A DNA stretch of 49,385 bases from Planctomycetes bacterium RIFCSPLOWO2_12_FULL_50_35 (GTDB lineage Bacteria; Planctomycetota; Brocadiia; Brocadiales; Bathyanammoxibiaceae), in assembly GCA_001828605.1 (NCBI GenBank), contig MHZB01000064.1:1-49385 (forward strand), given 5' to 3'. Below, piece after piece: positions 16,926 to 25,451 of this stretch. The notes beneath the pieces are model-generated. The model saw only the letters and a list, made by a program, of their open reading frames with translations, was not told where the DNA came from and did not search any database. Position numbers and translations under genes: made by a program. Numbering within the stretch: the stretch's first letter is position 1; every line of letters begins with the position of its first letter.

Positions 16926-17142
16926 TTACAGATGGTTATCAGGATTCTCTTTATCTAATTTCCACTTCAGGGAATGTTGATTATGTATTCACTGGTTTCA
17001 TTCAAGTCCTGTTCATTGCGTATAACGTGTTCGTAGTAATTGCGCTGCCAGATGCGGTTTCCTGGGGTATTGAATGTTTGATTAATCGATCTAGTTGTCC
17101 AATATTTGGAATATGCAACAATTTGTCCCAATGTGGATTTTT
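16926..17142 (-). pseudogene. Decayed RAYT (REP-associated, IS200-like) tyrosine transposase, C-terminal remnant
   Basis: Reading the minus strand gives KSTLGQIVAYSKYWTTRSINQTFNTPGNRIWQRNYYEHVIRNEQDL..., followed by YIIN. This is the conserved tail of the Y1/RAYT transposases (family pattern: WQRNYYEHIIRN...YIINNPLKW). A single-base deletion near 16969-16975 then breaks the frame. Restoring one C gives PLKWKLDKENPDN and a stop. The 5' part, with the catalytic HUH and tyrosine, is missing; the remnant begins exactly where the palindrome at 17143 starts. RAYTs are known to mobilise REP palindromes, which fits the repeat load of this window. Confidence 0.8.
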
Positions 17143-17169
17143 GTAGGGGCGAGGTCGCCTCGCCCCTAC
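17143..17169. repeat. REP-like palindrome GTAGGGGC..GCCCCTAC abutting the RAYT remnant
   Basis: GTAGGGGCGAGG-TCG-CCTCGCCCCTAC has two perfectly paired 12-base arms. It directly adjoins the broken 5' end of the transposase remnant. Copies with the same arms but other stems lie near 39666, 40347, 41046, 44059, 45750 and 47379. Confidence 0.8.
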
Positions 17170-17200
17170 GATTTTATATGCACTGTTTACAAGACCTGCG

Positions 17201-18259
17201 TTACACAATCTCCACCAGGCGTTTGCCCTTTATTACCTTCCCTATGACCACGGCGTCCTGACCCTCTGCCCGGAGAATCCGTATTACCGAATCCCCGTAA
17301 CAGTCTCCCACGATAAGCACCATGCCTATGCCCATATTGAATACCTGGTACATCTCATCTTCCGGCACGTCTCCCAGTCTCTTGATAAGCTTAAAGACGG
17401 GATAAGGCGTCCAGCTATTTTTTTCTATCCTAACCGCCGTACCCTGGGGCAGGATACGCGGTATGTTCCCGGGGAACCCCCCCCCGGTAATGTGTGCGAT
17501 ACCTTTCACCACGCGTTTTACCTTGTAGTGCTCCAACACCCTCTTCATGGCCTTAACGTAAATCTTTGTGGGCCTCAACAGTTCCTCTCCCAGTGTCACG
17601 CCAAGCTCCTCAACCTTCTTCCTGACGGACCACTTCTGTTTCTGGAAAAAGATTTTTCGTACAAGAGAAAAGCCGTTGCTGTGCAGCCCGCTTGAGGAAA
17701 GACCCACCACCACATCCCCCGGTACAATGGTCTTGCCGAGTATCAGGCCCTTCTTTTCCCTGACCCCTACCGCAAACCCGGCGAGGTCGTATTCGCCATT
17801 GTGATAAAAATCCGGCATCTCAGCGGTCTCCCCTCCGAGTAAGGCGCATTCGGCCTCCTTACATCCCGCGACTATACCTTTGATTACCTGATGTAACCGG
17901 GAAGGCACTACCTTGCTGGACGCAATGTAGTCGAGAAAAAAGAGGGGGTCGGCACCCATGGTCAAGACGTCGTTAACGCACATGGCTACGAGGTCTATGC
18001 CAACCGTATCGTGCTTATCCATCATAAACGCTATCTTAAGCTTTGTCCCGACACCATCGGTTGAGGCGACCAGCACGGGTTGACGGTATTTCTTGAACAG
18101 GCGGTTTTCGTAATGAAGGCTGAAGAGTCCACTAAAGCCGTCGGGGCATTCGATGACCCTTGGACCAAAGGTCTTTCGCATATCCGCATGTATGTCCCCG
18201 GTGAATTTCTCCTTGGTGGATATATCCACACCTGCATCTTTATAAGATATTGGGGACAT
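17201..18259 (-). CDS. purM: Phosphoribosylformylglycinamidine cyclo-ligase (AIR synthetase)
   Basis: The fifth step of purine synthesis: ATP-dependent closure of FGAM to AIR. From the chosen start (SPISYKDAGVDI) the protein has 352 residues, normal for PurM. Typical motifs are SYKDAGVDI, LVASTDGVGTKLKIAF, DLVAMCVNDVLTMGADPLFFLDYIA, LLGGETAEMP and GIAHITGGGFPGNIPRIL. The ORF-track start at 18349 would overlap purF. ATG 18259 has AAAAGGG nine bases upstream and matches the family N terminus. It follows purF by 50 bases on the same strand. Confidence 0.95.
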   Translation of the reverse strand: MSPISYKDAGVDISTKEKFTGDIHADMRKTFGPRVIECPDGFSGLFSLHYENRLFKKYRQPVLVASTDGVGTKLKIAFMMDKHDTVGIDLVAMCVNDVLTMGADPLFFLDYIASSKVVPSRLHQVIKGIVAGCKEAECALLGGETAEMPDFYHNGEYDLAGFAVGVREKKGLILGKTIVPGDVVVGLSSSGLHSNGFSLVRKIFFQKQKWSVRKKVEELGVTLGEELLRPTKIYVKAMKRVLEHYKVKRVVKGIAHITGGGFPGNIPRILPQGTAVRIEKNSWTPYPVFKLIKRLGDVPEDEMYQVFNMGIGMVLIVGDCYGDSVIRILRAEGQDAVVIGKVIKGKRLVEIV

Positions 18260-18309
18260 AACATGAGACCCTTTTAGAGGTTTGTGAGGCGAGACACGAT
18301 CTTTAAAGA

Positions 18310-19722
18310 CTACACCACAATTATGTGTTCCCCGGCCTTTTCTTCCCACTCTTCCAAGTCCGCAGGAACCTTCTTAACTACCTCTGCCGGCACGGGGTAC
18401 TTACCTGCGAAACAGGCAACACAGTAGTCCTTCGGGGGAGAAGTACAGCTCAAGAGGCCCTCTATACTGAGATAACCCAGACTGTCTACCTCCAGGAACT
18501 CAGGTATCTCCTCCAGCGGGCGGACGGCCGCTATAAGTTCCTCCCTAATCTGAAAATCTATACCGTAATAACACGGATAGCGATGCGGCGGACAGCTAAT
18601 CCTTACGTGGATCTCCTTTGCACCGGCCCTCCTCAGCAGCCCGAAACGGCTCTTGGAGGTGGTACCCCGTACGATTGAGTCGTCCACCACTATAACCCTT
18701 TTGCCTGCGACCACGCTTGAGATGGCGTTTAGCTTAATCTCTGCCTTTTGATGCCGCTGCTCGACCCGGGGCAGAATAAAGGTGCGGCCTACATAATGGT
18801 TACGTACAAAGCCCCTCTCCAAAGGGATTCCAGAGACCTGTGAATAGCCAATGGCCGCAGAATTTCCCCCCTCGGGCACAGGGACCACTATATCCGCCTC
18901 TACCGGACACTCCTCAGCCAGCTTGGCGCCCAACCGCTTGCGAAAGAGGTGGACGTTCTCTCCGTATACGACACTGTCCGGTCTGGAAAAGTATATCAGC
19001 TCAAAGATACAATAGGACGGCTTCGCCGCAGCAAAGGTCTCCGTCCTCAGGCCGTCCTTGTTTATGTGGACTATCTCGCCGGGAGAAACCTCTCTAAGAT
19101 ATTCCGCCCCAACCTGGTCAAGGGCGCAACTCTCCGAGGCCACGGCGTAGCCGTCCTTCAACTTACCGATGCATAACGGCCTGAAACCGTTGGGGTCTCT
19201 GACGGCAATCAGCTCTTCCGGAGTAAGGATTAAGAGCGAAAATGCCCCCCTAAGGTCTCCCAGAAGGCCGGGGAGATTCTCACAGTACTCAGGCCTTGCC
19301 ATCAGATGCAAAATCGCCTCGCTGTCACTGGAGGTTTGGAATACGGCGCCGCTCCTCTTAAGGGACCTTCTAAGCGATACGGCATTAACCAATTGCCCGT
19401 TGTGCGCAATCGCAACCGGACCCTTGGAGTACTCGGCCACAAATGGTTGTGCGTTTTGCCGTTCGCTCCTGCCAACGGTAGAATAGCGGATGTGCCCTAT
19501 GGCAGCGGAGTTCCTCAAGAGTTTAAGGTCTTGCAAATTGAAGACGCTGCTGACCAGGCCCATGCCCTTGTGCCAGACTATATCGCTGCCGTCTGTGGAA
19601 GCTATACCAGCGCTTTCTTCGCCGCGATGTTGAAGGGAATAAAGTCCATAGTAAACCTTCTCCGCAGCGTCCACGCTACCATAAACACCAAAAAGCCCGC
19701 ACTCGTGCTTTATCGCATCCAT
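18310..19722 (-). CDS. purF: Amidophosphoribosyltransferase
   Basis: The first committed step of purine synthesis: PRPP plus glutamine to phosphoribosylamine. The 470-residue protein begins MDAIKHECGLFGVYG. The nucleophilic Cys follows a seven-residue propeptide, as in the B. subtilis type. The glutaminase motif HRGEESAGIA and the phosphoribosyltransferase PRPP loop VIVVDDSIVRGTT are present. Cysteines in CPPHRYPCYYG and YCVACFAG suggest the Fe-S-cluster-bearing form. It is the first gene of a purF-purM unit and has a TATAAT promoter element upstream. Confidence 0.96.
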   Translation of the reverse strand: MDAIKHECGLFGVYGSVDAAEKVYYGLYSLQHRGEESAGIASTDGSDIVWHKGMGLVSSVFNLQDLKLLRNSAAIGHIRYSTVGRSERQNAQPFVAEYSKGPVAIAHNGQLVNAVSLRRSLKRSGAVFQTSSDSEAILHLMARPEYCENLPGLLGDLRGAFSLLILTPEELIAVRDPNGFRPLCIGKLKDGYAVASESCALDQVGAEYLREVSPGEIVHINKDGLRTETFAAAKPSYCIFELIYFSRPDSVVYGENVHLFRKRLGAKLAEECPVEADIVVPVPEGGNSAAIGYSQVSGIPLERGFVRNHYVGRTFILPRVEQRHQKAEIKLNAISSVVAGKRVIVVDDSIVRGTTSKSRFGLLRRAGAKEIHVRISCPPHRYPCYYGIDFQIREELIAAVRPLEEIPEFLEVDSLGYLSIEGLLSCTSPPKDYCVACFAGKYPVPAEVVKKVPADLEEWEEKAGEHIIVV

Positions 19723-19786
19723 CGAACTATTATCCTCGATTGGGACTATTCCTGTCTTCCTGACAAACGGTCAATAAAAGGGTAGG

Positions 19787-19815
19787 ATTATATAGGTATG
19801 CCTCATACATGCAGA
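19787..19815 (-). promoter_or_regulatory. Likely promoter of purF-purM
   Basis: On the minus strand a perfect TATAAT (19787-19792) lies about 65 bases before the purF ATG. The -35 position 17 bases away reads TCTGCA, a weak match, so the promoter may need an activator. I see no clear purine riboswitch in the leader. Confidence 0.42.
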
Positions 19816-19983
19816 TTCTTGATGCCTCCATAGAAAACTTAATTATAGCATCCTTGCCATACCAGTCAATACATTCTCTGCCGGTGCTAAGGGGCGGAGC
19901 CTTACTCTAGTGCATATTATACAAGGACTTCAGATAAAAACCTTGAAGGCAAAACTATATTATGATAATGATACATCCTGCAG

Positions 19984-20631
19984 ATGGCGATGAGTGACAA
20001 GGATTTGCGAAAGGCCATTAAAGAAGCAAGACTTTATGTCTTGCTCACAATCAACCTATGTAAACTGTCCGTGCTTGACACTGCAAGGCTTGCCATATGT
20101 GGAGGGGCAGATGTCCTGCAGCTTAGAGGCAAGGATGTGCCGGAAAAGGAACTCCGCAGGCTTGCTTTGGAACTCAGGGCGTTGACCAAAGAGCTTGGCG
20201 CTATATTTATCATAAACGACCGCCCGGACATCACCATAGAGGCCCAGGCAGACGGACTGCATATAGGTCAGGAAGACATGCCGATAGAAGAGGCCAGACG
20301 CCTGGTCGGTAACGACAAACTAATAGGGATTTCAGCCCACAGTATCCAACAGGCTCGTCAGGCACAGGCAAACGGGGCGGATTACCTGGGAATAGGTCCA
20401 ATCTTTCCCACGAATACCAAGGCACGAGTAAACCCCGTGGGGGCACAACTAATACAGCAGGTTGTAAAGGAGATTACCATACCGTTCTTCGCCATCGGAG
20501 GCATCGATACATATAACGTCCGGCAGGTCTTGGCCGCAGGAGCCACACGCATAGCCGTCTGTTCTGCGATTGTCTCTCAGGAAGACGTGCTGGACGCTGC
20601 GAGAGGCCTCTGCCGTGAGCTAAGCAGATGA
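19984..20631 (+). CDS. thiE: Thiamine-phosphate synthase
   Basis: The enzyme couples HMP pyrophosphate and HET phosphate to thiamine phosphate. The 215-residue TIM barrel shows the family motifs VLQLRGKD, FIINDRPDI, ADGLHIGQEDM, IGISAHSI, YLGIGPIFPTNTKA and FAIGGID. ATG 19984 has no evident ribosome binding site, and GATAAT lies only 14 bases upstream, so the message could have a very short leader. I looked for a TPP riboswitch upstream and did not find one. murJ follows 85 bases later. Confidence 0.92.
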   Translation: MAMSDKDLRKAIKEARLYVLLTINLCKLSVLDTARLAICGGADVLQLRGKDVPEKELRRLALELRALTKELGAIFIINDRPDITIEAQADGLHIGQEDMPIEEARRLVGNDKLIGISAHSIQQARQAQANGADYLGIGPIFPTNTKARVNPVGAQLIQQVVKEITIPFFAIGGIDTYNVRQVLAAGATRIAVCSAIVSQEDVLDAARGLCRELSR

Positions 20632-20716
20632 ACCTGTTGAGGTCTGACATCAGAACGCACAACCCCTTAATCATTAACACTGCACATTCAAGCAGTCCTT
20701 TAGACGGTAGACGACG

Positions 20717-22351
20717 TTGCCCAAGCACTCTTTTATAAGGTCTGCCAGCACCATAAGCCTCTGTACCCTGCTCAGCCGAGTGCTGGGCCTGGCCCGTGAC
20801 GTCCTCTGTGCCAGCGTTTTCGGCACCGGCATGGTCTGGGACGCATTTGCGGTGGCCTTCCGTATACCAAATCTATTCCGCAGGCTGTTCGGCGAAGGAG
20901 CCCTCACAGCGGCCTTTGTGCCGGTATTCACCGAATACATGGAAAAGCGGGGGGCGCGTGAATCCTGGATACTGGTAAGCGTGATTGCAACGGTATTGAC
21001 CGTCTTCCTTGGTTTGGTGGTAATCGTGGGGGAGGTCGTTTTCTATACAGTCCCAAGGCTCACACCAATAAGCGAAAAGTGGCAACTAGTGCTGGAACTC
21101 TTGGCCATAATGTTCCCGTACATGCCGCTTATCTGCCTGGCCGCCCTGGCGTCTGCCGTACTCAACTGCCTCCGCCATTTTCTCATGCCGGCCCTCTCAC
21201 CCGTGGCGCTGAACGTGTGCTGGATAATGGGCATCCTCGTCTTGTCCCCCGCCCTGGGTGACACCCAAAACGAGAAGATCTTCGCCGTCGCCCTGGCCGT
21301 TGTTGTTGGCGGTATCTTACAACTCGGCATGCAGCTATTGGTGCTTAAGAATAGAAGTACCGGCCATAATATAAGCCCTGTCTTGGAACTCTCCCATCCG
21401 GGACTCAGACAGGTTATAAGGCTGATAGGACCGGTTGTTTTTGGTCTGGCGGTGGTGCAGGTAAACGTCCTGGCAGACAGTCTGATCGCCGTGGGGCTGG
21501 CGGCTTCACCGGGAGGGGCCGGCTCCTTCACGCTGCTGGGGAATACTTATGAATACCCCCTTCGGAGTGGGGCCGCATCGGTATTATACTATGGAGACCG
21601 TATAATCGAATTCCCACTGGCGCTTGTGGGCATCGCAATGGCTACCGCAATGTTCCCCGCCCTCTCAACATATGCAGTAAGGGAGGACTGGGAAGAGTTT
21701 TCCGCCACCCTGCACAAGGTACTGAGGATAGTAATATTTACAAGCATACCGGCGTCTTTTGGACTTATGGTGCTGGGCGGGCCGCTTGTGGAACTCTTTT
21801 TTGAGAGAAACGCCTTCACTCATGAGTCCGCACTTCGCACCGCCTCAGTAATACTCTTCTATGCCACGGGGATATGGGCATACTGCTCCCTGCACATATT
21901 GATACGGGCCTTCTATTCGCTGCAGGATACGTCAACCCCCGTAAAGGTGGGTGCGAGTATGGTAGTCCTTAATCTGACCCTCAACCTCACTCTCATCTGG
22001 TTCTTAAAGGAAGGCGGTCTGGCGCTGGCCACGGCCATCTCCGCCATGGTACAGACATCCATACTGTTTATTATCCTGAAAAAAAGGCTTCATCTGAAGG
22101 GCTTTGGGGGTATATCAGCAACCGTGATAAAGACGGTAACAGCCTCAGCCGTAATGGCGTTTGTGTGTATAATCACACTGAATCTGCTGCCCGAACATCA
22201 TGGGAGTCTCGCCCTGAAGACGGCAAGACTCTTCGTGCCGTTACCCATTGCAGTGATTACTTTTCTGATAGCGGCACGCATGCTGAGGTCTGAGGAGTTT
22301 CAGTACCTGTATGACACTTTGGTCAAGAAGGTAAAAGCAAAAGAAGACTAG
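20717..22351 (+). CDS. murJ: Lipid II flippase MurJ (MviN family)
   Basis: This inner-membrane transporter flips lipid II for peptidoglycan synthesis. The 544-residue protein has about 14 hydrophobic segments and the family start SFIRSASTISLCTLLSRVLGLARDVLCASVFGTG, followed by FRIPNLFRRLFGEGALTAAFVPVF, a very typical MurJ stretch. Later motifs include YGDRIIEFPLALVGIAMATAMFPALS and RAFYSLQDTSTPVKVG. The start is a TTG without a strong ribosome binding site. Its presence shows a peptidoglycan-building cell envelope. Confidence 0.95.
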   Translation: MPKHSFIRSASTISLCTLLSRVLGLARDVLCASVFGTGMVWDAFAVAFRIPNLFRRLFGEGALTAAFVPVFTEYMEKRGARESWILVSVIATVLTVFLGLVVIVGEVVFYTVPRLTPISEKWQLVLELLAIMFPYMPLICLAALASAVLNCLRHFLMPALSPVALNVCWIMGILVLSPALGDTQNEKIFAVALAVVVGGILQLGMQLLVLKNRSTGHNISPVLELSHPGLRQVIRLIGPVVFGLAVVQVNVLADSLIAVGLAASPGGAGSFTLLGNTYEYPLRSGAASVLYYGDRIIEFPLALVGIAMATAMFPALSTYAVREDWEEFSATLHKVLRIVIFTSIPASFGLMVLGGPLVELFFERNAFTHESALRTASVILFYATGIWAYCSLHILIRAFYSLQDTSTPVKVGASMVVLNLTLNLTLIWFLKEGGLALATAISAMVQTSILFIILKKRLHLKGFGGISATVIKTVTASAVMAFVCIITLNLLPEHHGSLALKTARLFVPLPIAVITFLIAARMLRSEEFQYLYDTLVKKVKAKED

Positions 22352-22384
22352 GTCGTTAAGAACATTAATCTAAGGAGGACGCTC

Positions 22385-22663
22385 ATGGACATGGATTGGA
22401 AGGTTCTCATTACCACCTTTGGCGCCATTTTCGCTGCGGAATTCGGGGATAAGACACAGCTGGCGGCAATATTTCTGGCCAGCCAGACCGAAAAGCCCCT
22501 GGCAGTTTTTATCGGTGCAGCCCTGGCCTTGGCCGCGGTGACGCTGATAGGTGTAACCCTGGGAGCTGAGATTGCGCAGGCCGTGCCTGTAAAATACATC
22601 CGCAGCGGAGCCGCCATCGCCTTTATCGGGATCGGGGTGCTGATACTCCTGGGGAAGTTGTAG
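22385..22663 (+). CDS. Half-size GDT1/TMEM165 (UPF0016) family membrane protein
   Basis: A 92-residue, three-helix membrane protein with the family signature FAAEFGDKTQLAAIFLA (ExGDKT) near residue 20. Full GDT1 proteins carry two such repeats and move Mn2+ or Ca2+, so a single-repeat protein would have to pair with itself or a partner. No second half is seen in the window. GGAGG lies 6 bases before the ATG. It is 33 bases after murJ and probably cotranscribed. Confidence 0.82.
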   Translation: MDMDWKVLITTFGAIFAAEFGDKTQLAAIFLASQTEKPLAVFIGAALALAAVTLIGVTLGAEIAQAVPVKYIRSGAAIAFIGIGVLILLGKL

Positions 22664-22728
22664 ACATTTTGCTGGTAGGCTAATTCGGGGAGTCTTCGAC
22701 TGCCATGTAATCCTCTGTTAACTGAAGT

Positions 22729-24609
22729 TTAGTTCTTTTCAAGCTGATAATTTGCAGCAGAGACCAAATTATTGAACTTAACCTCCCTTTCTTTCGGATC
22801 AAGTAAAGGTCTAAGTCTAATTCTACATATAAAGCCATCTTGGTCCAGGGAGAATTCTACCAAATCGAATATGCGAGAGTGGCTTTGCCAGTCTATCGTC
22901 GCGTTTATCTTAAGGGAATCCATGTTCTTAACCTCGCCTCGGTTATAAGCAGATTGAACTTTAAATATCCATTCACGTATAGCGTGGGTGAGGTATAAAT
23001 CCATATCTATTTCCTTTGGACATGTTGCTTCATCTAAGATATTTATAAGTTCACCGTATCGCGCATGAATTTCTCCCTCAGTTAAATTACTCTCTAAAAT
23101 AAAATCTCGCTCTTGTTCAAAGGTTCTTACTTTGGCGGCATCTGAAATTGTGTATTTGTCGTCCTTATATTCAGGTAAATAGTGTTCAAGTTCGCCATTA
23201 GACAGAACATGCACTCCAGAACGTTTAAAAGCCTCAATTATTTTTTGGAGTCTCCCTTCGAGAAAGCTCCCTTCTTTTGTATTGCTTGAAATGAGACTCT
23301 TAATTTGCTCTCTAAGATATCTTAATCCAAGCAAGTAAACATAGCGTTTTTTATCCAATTCACTTGCTTTACAAAGCGCATCTCGGAAGTTTTGAAGATT
23401 TGACTCGGAGGTATCAGCTAACTTTGGTTCAAGTTCACTCAGGCACGCACTTATTGCCCTTTCGGCATCCCCTATCACCTGCATAAGATCTCTCCCTATA
23501 CCTTCCGTTTGCAAATATGCTCTACAGCGGTCATCTTCAGATACAGACTGCCTTAGTTTGCCTTTGGTTAATACGTCTAAATCAGCCACAAACTTAGCAT
23601 CAATGTTCAATTTCTTGCATATTTTGAAAAACAAATCTAATTCTTCTTTGCCGGTAACGTCAATAATACAAGCCACTAACGCCCCTAAAGGCTTGCCTCT
23701 TTTCTCTTGGATTAGACTGAAGACCTGTTGGTCAGAATAGCCTTCTACAAAAATTGGACGAGAGGCAAAGAAGAATTGTTTGTGATGCGTATTGAGCCTT
23801 GGCAATAGACGCTTTATTCTTCGCTCGTCTTCGCTATCTATTTGATCAATAAATGAAGGAGGCTTATCAGGCTGGAAAACGACACAGTGCTTCAAATCTT
23901 CAAGTGTGCGTATATCAACGTAATAAGGAGAATGCGTAACGATAAAAAATATTTTCTTCTCTGGAGAGTTAAGCGGATTGCCCGCAATCTTTCTAAGTTC
24001 TTGCAAAAAGAATGTTTGAAATTGTGGATGCAGATGCAACTCTGGCTCATCAATAATGAGGCAATTATAATCGTCATTATAGAGGAAGGTTAAAAGAGTA
24101 AGCAGTTCTTTGAGCCCATGGCACTCACTCTCCTTTAGACCATATTCTGGACCATATTCGTTTCCCACATCTATTTTCTGGATTCTAGGCTTGAGGAATC
24201 CGCCTTCTTCTACCAATCTTATTCGTCTACCAAACAACTGGGATAAGGTTGCTTCAATTTTTATCTTAATATCCAGTTTTTCTTTCAGAGTTACAAAGGC
24301 ATCGGCAGATAAGCCATAGTTCGTTCCAAAATTTTTAAGAACAGCAAATTGTCCCATATTTAACCCGCTCTCTAGGGCGCTATAGCCAAAATACTCATAT
24401 CTCTGCCTTTCAAGACCAGCGAGACGTTCCGAGCTCAAATATCGAACTTTGATGTTTTGGTTTTGACACTGTTGCTTTAATTGTTCAACAAATCGTGTTT
24501 TCCCAGTTGCATTAGGACCTACGAGATAGTTTATATTACCCCATTCATTCTTTTGGAACTTCTTGTTACCCCATAAGTCTGGAATCGAAATATTGATGTC
24601 GAGCTTCAT
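22729..24609 (-). CDS. OLD-family ATP-dependent endonuclease (AAA ATPase plus TOPRIM)
   Basis: A 626-residue protein with an SMC/ABC-like ATPase: Walker A GPNATGKT (31-38), Walker B CLIIDEPELHLHP (183-195) and the switch His in VTHSPYY (226). A TOPRIM nuclease domain follows, with Glu289 (FVEGYSD) and the DxD pair at 343/345 (ADLDV). This is the OLD nuclease layout, whose members act in phage defence and DNA interference. No UvrD helicase (Gabija), reverse transcriptase (retron) or AriB-like partner lies beside it, so it is a stand-alone type. Base composition is visibly more AT-rich than murJ or proB, which suggests transfer. Its ribosome binding site (TTTGAGG) lies in the tail of a duplicated proB 3' end. 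Confidence 0.85.
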   Translation of the reverse strand: MKLDINISIPDLWGNKKFQKNEWGNINYLVGPNATGKTRFVEQLKQQCQNQNIKVRYLSSERLAGLERQRYEYFGYSALESGLNMGQFAVLKNFGTNYGLSADAFVTLKEKLDIKIKIEATLSQLFGRRIRLVEEGGFLKPRIQKIDVGNEYGPEYGLKESECHGLKELLTLLTFLYNDDYNCLIIDEPELHLHPQFQTFFLQELRKIAGNPLNSPEKKIFFIVTHSPYYVDIRTLEDLKHCVVFQPDKPPSFIDQIDSEDERRIKRLLPRLNTHHKQFFFASRPIFVEGYSDQQVFSLIQEKRGKPLGALVACIIDVTGKEELDLFFKICKKLNIDAKFVADLDVLTKGKLRQSVSEDDRCRAYLQTEGIGRDLMQVIGDAERAISACLSELEPKLADTSESNLQNFRDALCKASELDKKRYVYLLGLRYLREQIKSLISSNTKEGSFLEGRLQKIIEAFKRSGVHVLSNGELEHYLPEYKDDKYTISDAAKVRTFEQERDFILESNLTEGEIHARYGELINILDEATCPKEIDMDLYLTHAIREWIFKVQSAYNRGEVKNMDSLKINATIDWQSHSRIFDLVEFSLDQDGFICRIRLRPLLDPKEREVKFNNLVSAANYQLEKN

Positions 24610-24620
24610 TACATTTTACC

Positions 24621-24681
24621 TCAAAGTAATACCATATTGTCCCTGCGCACCACCTCGTCGTACGGTTTGGAGCCCAGTGTT
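24621..24681 (-). pseudogene. Duplicated 3' end of proB (in-frame remnant)
   Basis: The 48 bases 24631-24678 match the true proB 3' end (25462-25509) at 46 positions and in the same orientation. The copy still reads LGSKPYDEVVRRDNMVLL and then TGA (24621-24623), against LGSKPYDEVVHRDNMVLI in proB. Upstream of it the similarity stops. It marks one edge of the DUF433/DUF5615 insertion, like an attachment-site duplication or the scar of an allele exchange. Confidence 0.8.
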
Positions 24682-24720
24682 TTTCTCCACTGTGGAATTG
24701 GAGGTCTCTTGTCTCGTATT

Positions 24721-25077
24721 TTACTTTAAGCTGATTCTATAACCCTTCTTTGTCAAAACCACCAACTTCCCTTTTAAGTCATCAAAGTTTGATTCTTTGA
24801 AAAATCTGTCTAGAGCCTTTGTTACATCTTCCCAAATAGAAGGATGGATCCTGACGACGATTATTCCACAGGTTTCTCTGGGTGGGTATTGCAAAATGTT
24901 TGCAAAATGTTTATCAAACGTTATAAGCGCCCTCTCTTGCTTTTTAGCAAGATTAACAACCTCGTTATCGGAGATCCTGGAAGCATTCAATTCTTTGACG
25001 TCTACAACATCGTGACCGGTTTCTACAAGGTGGGATACTATCCTGGAAGGAACATTTTCATCCGCAAGAAATCTCAA
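24721..25077 (-). CDS. DUF5615 PIN-like protein, probable toxin
   Basis: A 118-residue PIN-like protein beginning RFLADENVPSRIVSHLVETGHDV. The acidic residues of LADEN, the DNEVVNLA segment and the ALITFDKHFANIL motif are the usual metal-binding positions of the DUF5615/Mut7-C RNase group. The start is a TTG that immediately follows the stop of the DUF433 gene (TAATTG), with GAGG upstream, so the two are translationally coupled. DUF433-DUF5615 pairs correspond to the VapB45-VapC45-type toxin-antitoxin arrangement. RNase activity is inferred from the fold. Confidence 0.8.
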   Translation of the reverse strand: MRFLADENVPSRIVSHLVETGHDVVDVKELNASRISDNEVVNLAKKQERALITFDKHFANILQYPPRETCGIIVVRIHPSIWEDVTKALDRFFKESNFDDLKGKLVVLTKKGYRISLK

Positions 25078-25311
25078 TTAAACAACTTCCTCAAAGGGTA
25101 TAAACTCCTGTTCTTTTATCAGGAAAGCAGCGTAATCAAGGCAGGCCTTAATGTCCTCTACGGCAAGATTTGGGTAATAATCTCTTATAATATCTTCTGG
25201 CGTCAGTCCCTCCTTCAATAGTTCAAGTATAAGATAGACCATAACCCTTGTACCCTTAATACAGGGTTGGCCGTGGCAGACGTTTGGGTCTATCTCAATA
25301 CGTTCTTTCAT
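25078..25311 (-). CDS. DUF433 protein, probable antitoxin
   Basis: A 77-residue DUF433 protein: RIEIDPNVCHGQPCIKGTRVMVYLILELLKEGLTPEDIIRDYYPNLAVEDIKACLDYA. The CxGxPxIxGTRV motif and the winged-helix-like second half are characteristic. Such proteins sit upstream of PIN-like DUF5615 genes and are thought to neutralise them and bind their own promoter. It lies within the interval bounded by the two copies of the proB 3' end. The AT-richer composition matches the toxin and the OLD gene. Confidence 0.82.
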   Translation of the reverse strand: MKERIEIDPNVCHGQPCIKGTRVMVYLILELLKEGLTPEDIIRDYYPNLAVEDIKACLDYAAFLIKEQEFIPFEEVV

Positions 25312-25451
25312 AGTCGTGAACCAATAATATTGTGATCTAGATGCCGGAAAACACCTTCAGCCTACAATTTTACACAAATAAAAGGTTATGTCAATAAACG
25401 CGTTTAACCCCATAAACAGGTGGGCAACAAGCCCCACCCTCCGGTAATGTC
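25312..25451. other. Gap between the proB stop and the DUF433 start
   Basis: About 140 bases without a gene. It should contain the toxin-antitoxin promoter on the minus strand. I see an AT-rich stretch near 25355-25395 but no clear -35/-10 pair, and a GTGGGCAACAAGCCCCAC hairpin at about 25421-25438 that may end proB transcription. Confidence 0.35.

Noticed and set aside
19800-19983. A TPP riboswitch upstream of thiE
   Set aside because: I found neither the CUGAGA nor the ACCUGA-type conserved segments in this gap.
22729-24609. A Gabija, retron or PARIS defence system
   Set aside because: The required partners (UvrD-like helicase, reverse transcriptase, AriB-like gene) are not next to the OLD gene, so only a stand-alone OLD nuclease is supported.
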